Assembly: GCA_900752815.1 (NCBI GenBank)
Contig: CAADWS010000069.1
Coordinates: forward strand, 1 to 8,064
Source: Bacteroidaceae bacterium
GTDB taxonomy: Bacteria; Bacteroidota; Bacteroidia; Bacteroidales; Bacteroidaceae
DNA length: 8,064 nt
Direction of reading: 5' to 3'
The stretch's first letter is position 1. Each line of letters begins with the position of its first letter. A model generated the notes under the pieces. It worked only from the letters and a program-made list of their open reading frames with translations, made no database searches and was not told the DNA's origin. This document shows positions 1 through 6,800 of this stretch, one piece after another. Made by a program: the position numbers and the translations under genes.

Positions 1-882
1 CTCGCCGGGCGTGCAACCCACCAGTTTCTTAAACTGCCGGCAAAAATGCTGCGGATACTGGAATCCAAGAGAGTAGGCTACATGGCTCACCGTATCTGTG
101 GTGCCGGCCATGCGGCTCTTGGCGATATCGATGATTTTCTCCTGTATGTATTCCTGCGGCGTTTTCCCCGTAACTTTTTTCAGCATATCACCAAAATAAT
201 TGGGCGAAAGGCATACTTTATCTGCAAAATATCTGACTGTAGGCAAACCATTCTTTTCAGCCGTCGCCCCTTCAAAATAGTCATCCAGTAAACGCTCAAA
301 ACGCGTCAGCGCATCGCGGTTTACCTGGTTACGCGTAGAAAACTGGCGTTCATAGAAACGCAGGCAATAATTCAGCAAGAGTTCTATCTGATTGACCAGC
401 AAGGTACGGGTATGCTTGTCAACGCCTTGCTCCAACTCCATGCGAATCATCTTGAGGCAGTCCATGACAATACTTCTCTCCTCTTCCGAAAGATGCAAGG
501 CTTCATTCACCTCGTAGGCAAAGAACGTATATTTCCGAATGGTCTTCTCCAGAGAAGTTCCCCGCAAAAAGTCCGGATGGAAGAGCAACCCGAGCACATT
601 CATCTGTATGTGGTCCGTTGTCAACACCGTCTCCGTAGTTTGTCCCGGCGCGAAGCAAACAATTGTCCCTTCCTGGTAATCATAGCTTTGCCTTCCATAC
701 TGGATATAGCAAGCCTGTTCCATCTTCAGATAAAGCGCATAGATGCCATAGTTCCAATGCGTATATTCCACTCGCCGGGTGGCATGATTCAAGTCGACAA
801 CGCCCACCAGAGGATGCTGGGCTTCAAGCCCGTACAGTTGGGTGTATTGCTCCACACTATTCAGATGAAGAATCTTTTCCAT
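1..882 (-). CDS. AraC-family transcriptional regulator (3' end cut by window edge)
   Basis: The minus strand is open from an ATG at 882 down to base 1, giving 294 residues with no stop. The protein begins MEKILHLNSVEQY. The N-terminal part (about 1-190) looks like the beta-rich sensing and dimerisation half of AraC regulators. The C-terminal part has the two helix-turn-helix units of the AraC/XylS fold: the first at about 215-239 (TVRYFADKVCLSPNYFGDM) and the second at about 264-289, with the family signature G-F-x-x-P-x-x-F-x-R-x-F-K-K near 273-286. It breaks off at C-T-P-G-E, where family members usually have only about 5-15 more residues, so the gene is nearly complete. It lies divergent from the hydrolase gene, the usual position of a local activator. 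The start at 882 is preceded by a TATCTTTG promoter-like box at 908-915. The effector molecule is not predictable. Confidence 0.93.
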   Translation of the reverse strand, partial: MEKILHLNSVEQYTQLYGLEAQHPLVGVVDLNHATRRVEYTHWNYGIYALYLKMEQACYIQYGRQSYDYQEGTIVCFAPGQTTETVLTTDHIQMNVLGLLFHPDFLRGTSLEKTIRKYTFFAYEVNEALHLSEEERSIVMDCLKMIRMELEQGVDKHTRTLLVNQIELLLNYCLRFYERQFSTRNQVNRDALTRFERLLDDYFEGATAEKNGLPTVRYFADKVCLSPNYFGDMLKKVTGKTPQEYIQEKIIDIAKSRMAGTTDTVSHVAYSLGFQYPQHFCRQFKKLVGCTPGE

Positions 883-907
883 GGCCTTCTTTCGCTTTAT
901 CCTTTTG

Positions 908-915
908 CAAAGATA
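908..915 (-). promoter_or_regulatory. Candidate -7 box for the araC-type regulator gene
   Basis: Read on the minus strand this is TATCTTTG, a full match to the Bacteroides -7 consensus TAnnTTTG. It lies 25 nt upstream of the ATG at 882, which predicts a leader of about 20 nt. No good TTTG -33 box is visible at the usual 19-21 nt spacing, so the call rests on one box. An activator-dependent or autoregulated promoter often has a poor upstream box; that is inference here. Confidence 0.45.
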
Positions 916-941
916 GTGAAAGGCGAGTGCAATGGCATGAC

Positions 942-956
942 GAAAACGCAGTTTTC
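942..956. promoter_or_regulatory. Inverted repeat GAAAAC-GCA-GTTTTC in divergent region
   Basis: Perfect 6-bp arms (942-947 and 951-956) are separated by GCA. The dyad lies upstream of the candidate -7 box of the minus-strand regulator gene (908-915), roughly in its -35 to -45 zone. It could be an operator or chance symmetry in an AT-rich stretch. Confidence 0.35.
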
Positions 957-986
957 AGACTTGACATGGCCGAGCCGCTCTTATAG

Positions 987-1004
987 AAATCTGGTCAAAA
1001 TCTG
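987..1004. promoter_or_regulatory. Direct repeat AAATCTG x2, candidate AraC-type operator
   Basis: AAATCTG occurs at 987-993 and again at 998-1004, so the copies are 11 bp apart, about one helical turn. AraC-family proteins contact DNA through two helix-turn-helix units in adjacent major grooves and often use direct repeats. The repeat abuts TGTATTTG at 1003-1010, a one-mismatch version of TAnnTTTG facing the hydrolase gene. This makes it a plausible binding site for the divergent regulator, but not a demonstrated one. Confidence 0.35.
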
Positions 1005-1010
1005 TATTTG
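1003..1010 (+). promoter_or_regulatory. Candidate -7 box for the hydrolase operon
   Basis: TGTATTTG differs from TAnnTTTG at one position and would give a leader of about 90 nt before the ATG at 1102. A second one-mismatch candidate, GAAATTTG at 1071-1078, would give a leader of only about 18 nt. The sequence alone does not decide between them. Confidence 0.3.
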
Positions 1011-1101
1011 GGGTTATAACCTACGGCAGGAATCCGTAATTTATCTACAGAAAGTAAGAAGAAAAATAAGGAAATTTGCACTATAGAAAAAAGCGAAAGA
1101 C

Positions 1102-2202
1102 ATGATGATTCACAAGAGCAAACCACTTACAACCATCTCCAAACAGTGGCTGAGAAACATCGGTATACTCACCGCCCTCTGCCTTTGCAGCTGTACACCA
1201 AACACGTCCAATTCATCAATCAACGAAAACGACATGAAACCCCAATTAACCCTTACACAAGAATGGGACAAGACTTTCCCAAAAAGTGACCAAGTGAACC
1301 ACAGTAAAATCACCTTCCACAACCGGTATGGCATCACGCTGGCCGCCGACCTCTACATCCCCAAAAACGCCACGGGGAAACTGCCCGCCATCGCTGTCAG
1401 CGGTCCCTTCGGAGCCGTCAAGGAGCAGGCATCCGGACTCTACGCACAGACCCTGGCCGAAAAGGGATTCCTGACACTGGCCTTCGACCCCTCCTACACC
1501 GGTGAGAGTGGCGGCGAGCCCCGTCAGGTAGCCTCGCCCGACATCAACACGGAGGACTTCTGTGCTGCCGTGGATTACCTCTCCACCCGCGAGGACGTAA
1601 ACCCGGAACAGATAGGTATTCTCGGCATTTGCGGATTCGGCGGATTTGCCCTCAACGCAGCCGCCATCGACACGCGCATCAAGGCCACGGTCACAGCTAC
1701 CATGTATGACATGAGCCGTGTCAATGCCAAAGGATACAACGACGCCGTGGACGCCGATGCCCGCTACGAACTGCGCAAACAGCTGAACGCCCAACGCACG
1801 GAAGACTATCGAAACGGCACCTACAAACACGGTGTGGCCAATCCGGAACCCGATGCCGACACGCCACAGTTTATGAAGGACTATTACGACTATTACAAGA
1901 CGCAACGCGGCTACCACGAACGCTCCATCAACTCCGGACTGGGCTGGAACGTGACCTCCTCGCTTTCCTTCATCAACATGCCGATTCTGGCCTATTCGGA
2001 CGAAATCCGCAGTGCCGTACTGATGATACACGGCGAAAAGGCGCACTCACGCTATTTCAGCGAAGACGCATTCAAGAAACTGAAAGGAGACAACAAGCAG
2101 CTGCTTATTATCCCCGGAGCCAACCACGTCGACTTATACGACAACCGTAAAGCCATACCTTTCGACACGATAGCAACCTTTTTTCATCAATACCTTCAAT
2201 AA
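1102..2202 (+). CDS. Lipoprotein alpha/beta hydrolase, YcjY/dienelactone-hydrolase type
   Basis: This 366-residue protein has an alpha/beta-hydrolase fold. Its sequence run resembles the YcjY group: LAADLYIP (80-87), GPFGAVKEQ (101-109), AEKGFLTLAFDPSYTGESGG (119-138), a nucleophile elbow L-G-I-C-G-F-G-G at 174-181, HGEKAHSRYFSE (310-321) and GANHVDLYD (339-347). The likely catalytic residues are Cys177, an acid near Glu312 and His342, by analogy with the Cys/Asp/His triad of dienelactone hydrolase. The substrate is unknown. The N-terminus has basic residues, a hydrophobic stretch (about 20-29) and an L-C-S-C lipobox giving Cys31, so it is probably a lipoprotein; three close cysteines make the exact lipid site uncertain. 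Homology to soluble relatives starts near Met45-Lys46 (codon at 1234), so an internal cytosolic start is possible though no good ribosome site precedes it. It is first of three codirectional genes. Confidence 0.9.
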   Translation: MMIHKSKPLTTISKQWLRNIGILTALCLCSCTPNTSNSSINENDMKPQLTLTQEWDKTFPKSDQVNHSKITFHNRYGITLAADLYIPKNATGKLPAIAVSGPFGAVKEQASGLYAQTLAEKGFLTLAFDPSYTGESGGEPRQVASPDINTEDFCAAVDYLSTREDVNPEQIGILGICGFGGFALNAAAIDTRIKATVTATMYDMSRVNAKGYNDAVDADARYELRKQLNAQRTEDYRNGTYKHGVANPEPDADTPQFMKDYYDYYKTQRGYHERSINSGLGWNVTSSLSFINMPILAYSDEIRSAVLMIHGEKAHSRYFSEDAFKKLKGDNKQLLIIPGANHVDLYDNRKAIPFDTIATFFHQYLQ

Positions 2203-2208
2203 CGCAGC

Positions 2209-2787
2209 ATGATGAATCTGGAAGAATTCCTGGAACATGTGGGCGCCCGGCGCCCACTCAACACACCTGAAATCCACGTGTTCCTGAACGAGATGAGCAA
2301 CGAGGCACGTAAAATCACCTTCGAACTGAACAATGCCTACCATACCCCGGAGGAAGTACGCCAAATGCTGTCCCGCCTTTTCGGCAGGCAAGTGGACGAA
2401 ACTCTCCGCGTGTTCCCGCCCTTCTATACAGATTTCGGGAAGAACACCACAATCGGGAAAAACGTATTCATCAATGCCTGCTGCCATTTTCAGGACCAGG
2501 GAGGAATCACGCTCGGCGACGGGTGTCTCATTGGCCACAACGTAGTTTTTGCTACGCTCAACCACGGGTTTGCACCGGCCGACAGAGCTTCACTCTATCC
2601 TGCTCCCATCGTATTGGGCAAGAATGTCTGGGTAGGTTCCAATTCCACTCTCCTGCAAGGAATCAGAATTGGCGACAATGCCGTCATCGGCGCCGGCTCC
2701 GTCGTAACCAAAGATGTACCGGCCAATACGATAGTGGGCGGAGTCCCGGCCAGAATCCTGCGCCGGATTGACACCGAACAGGTATAG
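2209..2787 (+). CDS. Left-handed beta-helix acyltransferase (maltose/galactoside O-acetyltransferase superfamily)
   Basis: This 192-residue protein combines a helical N-terminal segment (about 1-65) with a hexapeptide-repeat beta helix (about 75-185). The repeats are visible as TIGKNVFIN, TLGDGCLIGHNVVF, VLGKNVWVGSNS and GIRIGDNAVIGAGSVVTKDVP, and the end G-G-V-P-A-R is the usual acetyl-CoA-side closing motif. The motif A-T-L-N-H-G puts a histidine at 119, where galactoside acetyltransferase has its catalytic base, and Asn89 in V-F-I-N matches the conserved active-site asparagine region. Length is normal. It resembles the subgroup often labelled DapH/DapD/GlmU-related rather than true LacA, so the acceptor is not known. 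ATG at 2209 follows the hydrolase stop by 6 nt with no clear ribosome site, which suggests translational coupling; a second ATG directly follows. No signal peptide is seen, so it should act in the cytoplasm. Confidence 0.9.
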   Translation: MMNLEEFLEHVGARRPLNTPEIHVFLNEMSNEARKITFELNNAYHTPEEVRQMLSRLFGRQVDETLRVFPPFYTDFGKNTTIGKNVFINACCHFQDQGGITLGDGCLIGHNVVFATLNHGFAPADRASLYPAPIVLGKNVWVGSNSTLLQGIRIGDNAVIGAGSVVTKDVPANTIVGGVPARILRRIDTEQV

Positions 2788-2840
2788 ACAACGTCGCGCC
2801 AGCCGTACACATAAGGAAAAACATCTTCATTCATAAAAAT

Positions 2841-3494
2841 ATGAGAATACTACAACTTATCCTCACTCTTTTCCTCATTCTGACTACCCCCGTGGCATTA
2901 GCCTCTTGCAGTCCGGAAGAAGATTTCGACTTAAGCGGTACAGAACTTACACCCGATAATTCCGATCAAGAGGATAATGAGAATGCAGAAGACAATGAAT
3001 CTGGCAACAATGAATCGGGAGACAATGAAGAAAATGTCTCCGGCAACGAAGACAACGAAACAGATGAGGAGGATACGGGTGGAGCTGATACTGAAGACGG
3101 CGAAGATAACTCTAACGGAGACGAAACAGACACTGACATGAAAACGGACAGCATCACCCTTAAGATAGGCAACTCCTCCTTCCTCGTAGTCCTGGAAGAC
3201 AATGCCACGGCACGTGCTTTTGCCGCACTTCTGCCGCTAACCATGACGATGAACGAACTCAACGGCAATGAGAAATACTACATGCTCCCGGACAATCTGC
3301 CCACAGCGAGTTCACGCCCCGGAAGAATCGAGAACGGTGATCTGATGCTTTATGGCTCCAACTGCATCGTACTATTTTACGACACCTTCACAACCAGTTA
3401 CTCTTATACGCGCATAGGAAAGGTAGTGGAACCGAACGGACTGGCCGCTGCTGTAGGGAATGGCCGTGTCACTGTAACGATGGAAAATCCATAA
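2841..3494 (+). CDS. Lipoprotein with long acidic linker and cyclophilin-like domain
   Basis: This 217-residue protein has three parts. Residues 1-22 form a lipoprotein signal with lipobox L-A-S-C, lipid on Cys23. Residues 24-100 are a disordered-looking linker of Asp, Glu, Asn, Ser and Gly with loose N-E-S-G / D-N-E repeats: 33 acidic residues in 26-99 and no Lys, Arg or His. Residues 104-217 match the small cyclophilin-like fold family (Cyclophil_like2 type): ITLKIGN, ATARAFAALLP, LNGNEKYYMLP, GDLMLYGSNCIVLFY and SYSYTRIG. The acidic run right after the lipid cysteine (C-S-P-E-E-D) resembles the Bacteroidetes lipoprotein export signal, so surface exposure is likely. The domain's function is not established; prolyl isomerase activity should not be assumed. 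Met100 (codon at 3138) marks where soluble relatives would start. It lies 53 nt after the acyltransferase gene with no obvious promoter between, so it is probably the last gene of the operon. Confidence 0.88.
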   Translation: MRILQLILTLFLILTTPVALASCSPEEDFDLSGTELTPDNSDQEDNENAEDNESGNNESGDNEENVSGNEDNETDEEDTGGADTEDGEDNSNGDETDTDMKTDSITLKIGNSSFLVVLEDNATARAFAALLPLTMTMNELNGNEKYYMLPDNLPTASSRPGRIENGDLMLYGSNCIVLFYDTFTTSYSYTRIGKVVEPNGLAAAVGNGRVTVTMENP

Positions 3495-3523
3495 AAAGCC
3501 CAAAAAACAGCAGCGGGGGAACC

Positions 3524-3541
3524 CACGTACAATCATACGTG
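3524..3541 (+). other. Small hairpin in operon 3' untranslated region
   Basis: CACGTA (3524-3529) and TACGTG (3536-3541) form a perfect 6-bp stem with a 6-nt loop, 29 nt after the stop of the cyclophilin-like gene. It lacks a proper T-run, so it is more likely a 3' end structure than a terminator. Confidence 0.35.
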
Positions 3542-3601
3542 ATTTCTTCCACACTGTCCCTCTTCGTTCCCCACTTTCTACCACTCTTTAATTAAAATTA
3601 T

Positions 3602-3652
3602 CCAGCAGCGAGATACTGTCACTCCCGACAGTTCCCGCTGCTGGCCTTTTAT
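3602..3652 (+). terminator. Strong intrinsic terminator, probably bidirectional
   Basis: The outer stem CCAGCAGCG (3602-3610) pairs perfectly with CGCTGCTGG (3636-3644). An inner stem ACTGTC (3615-3620) pairs with GACAGT (3627-3632) around a 6-nt loop. CCTTTTATTA follows on the plus strand. The stretch before the stem (about 3587-3600) is A/T-rich, so the reverse strand also has a weak U-run. It closes the three-gene operon and insulates the large LRR gene from it. Confidence 0.8.
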
Positions 3653-3752
3653 TATACAGACACCTCCAGTATGGTCTGGGCACCTCCAACCGGATACCAG
3701 CAAGAGTACACCAAAAGAAAAAATACAGAACAACTCACACGGCATAGAAGGC

Positions 3753-3772
3753 TTGAGAAATCGTTTTCTCAA
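3753..3772. promoter_or_regulatory. Perfect 8-bp inverted repeat upstream of the LRR promoter
   Basis: TTGAGAAA (3753-3760) and TTTCTCAA (3765-3772) are perfect complements around TCGT. It lies about 30 bp before the candidate -7 box. No T-run follows directly, so an operator is likelier than a terminator. Confidence 0.45.
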
Positions 3773-3779
3773 CATTTAG

Positions 3780-3792
3780 ACAAATAATTTGT
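3780..3792. promoter_or_regulatory. 13-bp palindrome ACAAAT-A-ATTTGT
   Basis: Perfect 6-bp arms sit around a single central A in the -33 zone of the candidate promoter and run directly into the T8 tract. It could be an operator half of a repressor or activator site; A/T-rich composition makes chance symmetry possible. Confidence 0.35.
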
Positions 3793-3802
3793 TTTTTTTG
3801 TT

Positions 3803-3810
3803 TATTTTCG
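3803..3810 (+). promoter_or_regulatory. Candidate -7 box of the LRR gene
   Basis: TATTTTCG matches TAnnTTTG with one mismatch. The expected -33 zone (about 3779-3783) holds only weak sequence, near TTTAG at 3775-3779. A run of eight T (3792-3799) fills most of the spacer. It predicts transcription starting near 3817 and a leader of almost 80 nt. Confidence 0.4.
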
Positions 3811-3818
3811 CAAAGAAA

Positions 3819-3842
3819 GCAATCACAAATACCTCTGATTGC
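3819..3842 (+). promoter_or_regulatory. Leader hairpin of the LRR transcript
   Basis: GCAATCA (3819-3825) pairs perfectly with TGATTGC (3836-3842) around a 10-nt loop. If transcription starts where the candidate promoter predicts, the hairpin forms the extreme 5' end of the mRNA and may protect it from decay. It could instead be a downstream operator in DNA. Confidence 0.4.
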
Positions 3843-3894
3843 ATCTGTCTATAAAAGCTGGAAAAGATTTATATACACTTCAAATTAAATATTT

Positions 3895-6800
3895 ATGCTT
3901 GTACAACTACTTGTCAAAATGTTGAAAACTGCAATGCCACCCGTTATCTATACCGCATTGTTTAGCTTTTCGATAGCAGCTGCAGCTTCCGATGTCGTTA
4001 CACTGCATTCCCCAGCAGCCGGATCTTTGCAACTTACTCCGGAGTCCTATTTATGCGAAAGGCTGAAAATAACAGGCCACATCGATGCCCGCGACTTTGT
4101 CACGCTCAAGAAGGTAACCATGAGCGTCACGCGCGAACTTGACCTTTCGGAAGCCACGATAGAACGTTACGAAGGCAAGTCAGGCAGTTATTCCCCCATT
4201 ACGCCCGACTGGATTGTCGGTGATGGAACGACCGTAGACTATCCGTCGGGGAAAATACCTGTGCATGCCTTCACCATGGTCGGCGATAACTCTCTGTATA
4301 AATGGCACTACGGAAGCGCGACACTCGTAAAAATCATTCTGCCCTCCAACACGACGGGAGCTATGCCCAGTGCTTTCTATAAGAACGAGTACCTGACCGA
4401 AATCGAAGTGCCCCGATTTTCAACCATAGCTTCAGGCAACGGAGCAGCCGTCTACAACATTGACCAGACCCGCCTGACCGGCATGGCACCGGTGGTGGCC
4501 GGACAACTCAAGCTCCCTATAACGCTGAAAAGCGTGGCAGACAGTGTGCTCAATCATGTCACCGTCAGAGGACTGGAGATAAACACCGTAGAAAGGGTCG
4601 AATTCGGCAAACAACCGGAATTCAACTGCGCGTACATCCTCACGCCAAGACCCGAGTTCTACACGGAAACCTTCAGCGGTATCGACATCTTCTCCGAACT
4701 TAGGGAGACGGTTGTGAACAACGCCACCCCGGGCACCCTGATGTCACACATCGCGGCCGACGGGTGGCAGCAGGAGGACGTCAGAAACCTGACCGTCAAT
4801 GGAGAAATCTCCAACGATGACATATACGCCATGGGCGAACTTCCGCACCTTCACTTCCTTGACCTGAGCAACGCCCGCTTCACGGAAGAAGAACTCATCA
4901 TCCGCAACTGGGAAACGCTCTGCGCACTGCAACTGCCACAGGGAAGCTACAATCTGTACATCGAGAACTGTCCGTTTCTTGGAGGAGAACTGAATGTCCC
5001 TGAAGGCGTAACCTATGCAAGCTGCGTAAATACGCCAATGCTGACGACAATCGCACTGCCTTCGACCTTGACGGAACTTGAACCCAATTCGTTCAACCGC
5101 AGCCTGATAAGCGTGGCTGATTTCTCTGCCTGCACGCTACTCAAAGAACTGAACGCACTCACTGATTGCCAGCACCTCACTCAATTGCAGCTGCCTGCAA
5201 ATCTGGAAGTGCTTTTACTGACGGCACCCGTCATCGATATCGCTCTGCCGGAGAAACTGCAGGAACTGTCGGCCAACAACTGGCGGACCACGCATCTTGC
5301 CATCCCCCCTTCCCTGACGAAACTGAGTCTGAGCAACCTGCGGCAACTCTCAACCATTGATTTCAGCCAGGCTACGTCACTGACGGATATTTACGAACTG
5401 AACAACTCCCCTAAACTGGAGGAGATAGACCTCACGGCTACTCCGCTCAAGAGCATCAGAAGTCTGACTTATACAGAACATGTGCCCTCGGCGCTGAAAA
5501 CACTGCGCCTGCCTTCCACTTTGCAAAAGATGACCTCCATCAGCGGATGCCGGCAACTCACTGAACTCGACCTGGAAAACTGCAAGGACTTGAGCATAAT
5601 CCAGGAAATTTCGGACGCAAGCCAGCTGGAGCTACTGCGTCTGCCACCCGACCTCAAGGATTTGTACACACTATTGAACTGCCCCAAACTCACCACAATC
5701 AGTTCCGCGGCCAACGCAGAACTGCCCGAACTGGGCAGCAACGTACACGATACACTGCTCAATAAGGTGACACTCATCGTGCCTAACGGTTGCACCAACA
5801 GCTATCGGGCTGACAGCAAATGGTCGAAGTGCAAGGAAATCGCAGAAGGAGGATTTACCCTGCGCGTCAAATCACAACTGGACGGACAGCCGGCAAACGG
5901 TTCCGGACTCTATGCCGCCGGCCAGACAGCCTATATCAGTGTACCGGACATCTTCTGGACAGGAATGATTAAGCATACGTTCAACACCTGGACAACTTCC
6001 TCAGGAAATTCTTTCGGTAAGGCTGAAGACCGCTACACGCCCACCGGACACACGACCCTGACAGCCTCCTACAGCTCGGTTCCCGACCTTGACCGCGGCG
6101 ACATCGTCTTCACCCTACAACAATCAGGCGAAGACGAGATTCAACTGATTACCACAGGCAACAGCGAGGACGGCATGATTATTGTCTATGCCGACAATGG
6201 TGATGTAGTAACCGGATATGACGGCTACAGCATCTCCCTGCCTTACCTGACCGGCGAACACAAATACGCGGTGAGGTGTGGACAACCCTCCAGCATCGAG
6301 CTCATCTCGTATTCCTTTGAAGGTAAAGACAAGTTGACCGATTTTCACATCAGCGACCCCTCCCGACTGGAAGACATCAGCATCGAATCTTTCACGCTCG
6401 CCGAATTCAACCCCGCAGATTACCAACAACTCAAACGGCTTACCCTCGAATGGGGTGGCCTCGACAAGATAGATGTCAGTCGGAACAAACAGCTCACCAG
6501 CCTCGACCTTGCAGGAAATGCCCTGCAGGAACTCGACGTGAGGAATAATAAAGACTTGTATTTCCTCTCCTGCAGCTCCAATAAACTGACGGCCCTCGAC
6601 CTGAGCAACAACAGCAACCTCGTTACACTGGAATGTGACTATAACCAACTGAAATCTATCGACCTGAGCAACAAACCAGAACTCACGAATTTGTCGTGCG
6701 GTTCTAACCTGCTTACTACGCTCAACCTCTCCTCCAATGCTAAGATCGAATCAGTAGATTGCAGTGAAAACTATATCCGGACGCTACAACTGCCTTCCGA

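Larger units (their letters stand above)
3653..3894. other. Upstream control region of the LRR gene
   Basis: No gene is supported here. The first half (3653-3750) shows only a short direct repeat, CACCTCCA at 3661-3668 and 3681-3688. The second half is A/T-rich and carries the dyads, T-run and promoter-like box listed separately. The leader before the start codon has no Shine-Dalgarno match and is A/T-rich, as is common in Bacteroidales. Confidence 0.6.

Noticed and set aside
412..1086. Plus-strand open frame of 224 residues opposite the AraC gene
   Set aside because: It is antisense to a clear AraC-family coding region, has no recognisable domain, and runs through the divergent promoter region.
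1246..2046. Minus-strand open frame of 266 residues inside the hydrolase gene
   Set aside because: It is a shadow of the hydrolase reading frame; the plus-strand protein has conserved catalytic motifs and this one has none.
3661..3688. CACCTCCA direct repeat (two copies)
   Set aside because: An 8-bp repeat with two copies, no symmetry and no clear link to the promoter is too weak to call a regulatory site.
3578..3775. Small minus-strand open frame (65 residues) in the intergenic region
   Set aside because: It reads through the strong terminator stem at 3602-3644 and has no promoter, ribosome site or family resemblance.
6124..6648. Minus-strand open frame of 174 residues inside the LRR gene
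   Set aside because: It is antisense to the regular LRR repeats, and its own apparent periodicity comes from those repeats.
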